Origin: Paenibacillus graminis
GTDB taxonomy: Bacteria; Bacillota; Bacilli; Paenibacillales; Paenibacillaceae
NCBI RefSeq assembly: GCF_000758705.1
Contig: NZ_CP009287.1
Coordinates: 6,262,001-6,326,000, forward strand
Direction: 5' to 3'
DNA: 64,000 nucleotides
Shown: positions 62,957 to 64,000 of the stretch, in pieces
How positions within the stretch are numbered: position 1 is the stretch's first letter
How the letters are laid out: each line of letters begins with the position of its first letter
Notes under the pieces: model-generated
What the model saw: only the letters and a program-made list of their open reading frames with translations
The model's database searches: none
Told to the model about the DNA's origin: nothing
Made by a program: the position numbers and the translations under genes

Positions 62957-63958
62957 TCAGTCCCCTCCCACTAAATGATTGACGGTACGGAACAAATCCC
63001 GGTTGTACGCCACGACCTCGGTCAGATCCTCCGCAGATAATCCGTCGCTTCCGGAAAAATGTACAGAAAGGACATGCCTCTCACCTAAAGGATAGCATAG
63101 GATATAGACCTCAGCAACTTCCGTGCGCTGAAAAAAGGTCCATTCCTTGGTCAGAAAAGCCTCAAGTACACCTGGACGGGAGCCCTTTTCTTCGTTCGGT
63201 GAAAACGAATAGGAATGCCCGCGTCCCACATTTCCGCCCACCTGCACCAGGGCTTCCTGCTCACGGGCCTGCCACATGGCAGCACCGATCACCCGGCAGT
63301 GCATGGGCGGCAGAAAGGAATTGCGGACTGCTTCGCTCAGCGCCTGGTAATTTTCGCGGTCTTCAGGAGAAGACATATTATTATTATATTGCCAGAAGAA
63401 GTGAAGGATACTTTCTTTTCGCCTAAGTTCAAGCTTCAGCTCTTCCAATTCCTTCTGGGGGTCGCGGAAGCTGCCCAGCCCCTGAATGCTGTCAATGATC
63501 TTGCCGCAGCTGACATCCACGGCCGCCACGGGATTCTCATGCTGCGATTCATATTCCAGAGGCGTAAGTCCTGATAAATCCGAGAGCAGATGATATTCCT
63601 CAATGTTCTCGCCGGGAATCAGATCCTTACGGGCCGGCACCTGGTCCGGCAGCAGGCAGAAGACGCGGCTCCGCCGCAGCCTCGCCCAGAACAGCCCCAT
63701 TTCAAACTGTGTATTGTCACGGGTCACATAATAATATTTGCCGCGTATCTTGGCTACATCATCCGCCGAGAACACAAATACGGCAAAATCACTCTCATCC
63801 AGATGACGTTCAAGCGCTTCCATGGTGTATTCGTTTGCCCGGAAGGCATTGGCATACCACGGATTCACCTGGGCCTCCCGCTTCAGCTGCTCGTGAATAG
63901 CCCGCGCGTAACGAATGGATTCTCTGGAAGATCCAATGAATAGTTTTGGTCTGGTCAC
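62957..63958 (-). CDS. TIR-domain effector of the CAP12/Pycsar type
   Basis: 333 residues. The N-terminal 150 residues match the predicted nucleotide-binding TIR-like domain found in CBASS/Pycsar effectors: KLFIGSSRESIRYARAI, FAVFVFSADD, then RDNTQFEMGLFWARL with the expected catalytic Glu86, and VFCLLPD. Such domains destroy NAD+ when triggered. The C-terminal 150 residues (from about 180) look like a separate sensory domain, perhaps GAF-like, with no transmembrane part. GTG 63958 has AAAGGAG 7 nt upstream. TATAAT at 63994-63999 suggests that the operon starts here, so no cyclase precedes it in the same transcript. Confidence 0.8.
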   Translation of the reverse strand: MTRPKLFIGSSRESIRYARAIHEQLKREAQVNPWYANAFRANEYTMEALERHLDESDFAVFVFSADDVAKIRGKYYYVTRDNTQFEMGLFWARLRRSRVFCLLPDQVPARKDLIPGENIEEYHLLSDLSGLTPLEYESQHENPVAAVDVSCGKIIDSIQGLGSFRDPQKELEELKLELRRKESILHFFWQYNNNMSSPEDRENYQALSEAVRNSFLPPMHCRVIGAAMWQAREQEALVQVGGNVGRGHSYSFSPNEEKGSRPGVLEAFLTKEWTFFQRTEVAEVYILCYPLGERHVLSVHFSGSDGLSAEDLTEVVAYNRDLFRTVNHLVGGD

Positions 63959-63993
63959 GTCGGCACTCCTTTGTCGGCTTCCAATATGTAACA

Positions 63994-63999
63994 ATTATA
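63994..63999 (-). promoter_or_regulatory. -10 element of the TIR operon
   Basis: TATAAT on the minus strand, 36 bp before the GTG start and about 18 bp before the ribosome site; the -35 region lies beyond the window edge. Confidence 0.45.
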
Positions 64000-64000
64000 C

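Overview
The window looks like a chromosomal segment of a Paenibacillus-like Firmicute. The signs are strong AGGAGG ribosome sites with ATG, GTG and TTG starts, intrinsic terminators, a T-box leader, a CcpA-type cre site, a xyl locus with a ROK-family XylR, YesM/YesN two-component genes beside an LplABC-type sugar ABC transporter, and a moderate-to-high GC content. No rRNA, tRNA, CRISPR array, prophage or intact transposase was recognised.

Layout. 1-9000: a minus-strand glycan module made of a GH95 fucosidase (cut by the window edge), a lipoprotein binding protein, two permeases, and a YesN/YesM pair upstream. 9100-13720: xylose genes, with xylB and xylA on minus and xylR divergent. 13850-19330: a small membrane protein, a frameshifted GNAT, a glutaredoxin-like protein, trxB and a P1B4-type metal ATPase behind a Fur/PerR-like box. 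19970-29440: a second glycan module (GH94 phosphorylase, very large GH2, unknown 223-residue protein, divergent AraC regulator) and a NodB deacetylase. 30620-33380: an orphan protein resembling the PEP-utilising TIM-barrel domain, and metY. 34520-39200: an amidohydrolase / DgaE-like lyase / aldolase / kinase / GntR operon that should feed a sugar acid or amino sugar acid into 2-keto-3-deoxygluconate metabolism. 39940-43680: deoC, an SPFH protein and a SulP transporter. 43890-45300: DAHP synthase-chorismate mutase behind a T-box that appears to read Phe. 45460-49900: a hybrid PAS kinase, a response regulator, a DUF2294 protein and glutathione peroxidase. 50860-57900: a sulfonate/nitrate-type ABC operon that also carries a flavoprotein and a ferredoxin, then an ArsB/NhaD-type permease. 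57950-61240: a truncated secreted protein, an LLM flavin oxidoreductase, a flavin reductase and an ArsR regulator. 61930-64000: a decayed group II intron sitting directly behind a terminator, and a TIR effector plus small protein at the window edge.

The most unusual content lies in the intergenic DNA. At least three repeat families (a GGCATTTCTGCC hairpin, a GTGGAAAAAGG box and a CAAAAGCACTTTTACC unit) occur at about ten places, and in nearly every case successive copies start 51 bp apart (50-51 in degenerate copies). The shared pitch in different sequences is the main candidate for something undescribed. A second candidate is a leader shared by xylB and the glutaredoxin gene, which shows matching base changes in both arms of a stem just upstream of the ribosome site. 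A third is the TIR effector gene, which has its own promoter and terminator and no adjacent cyclase in the window.
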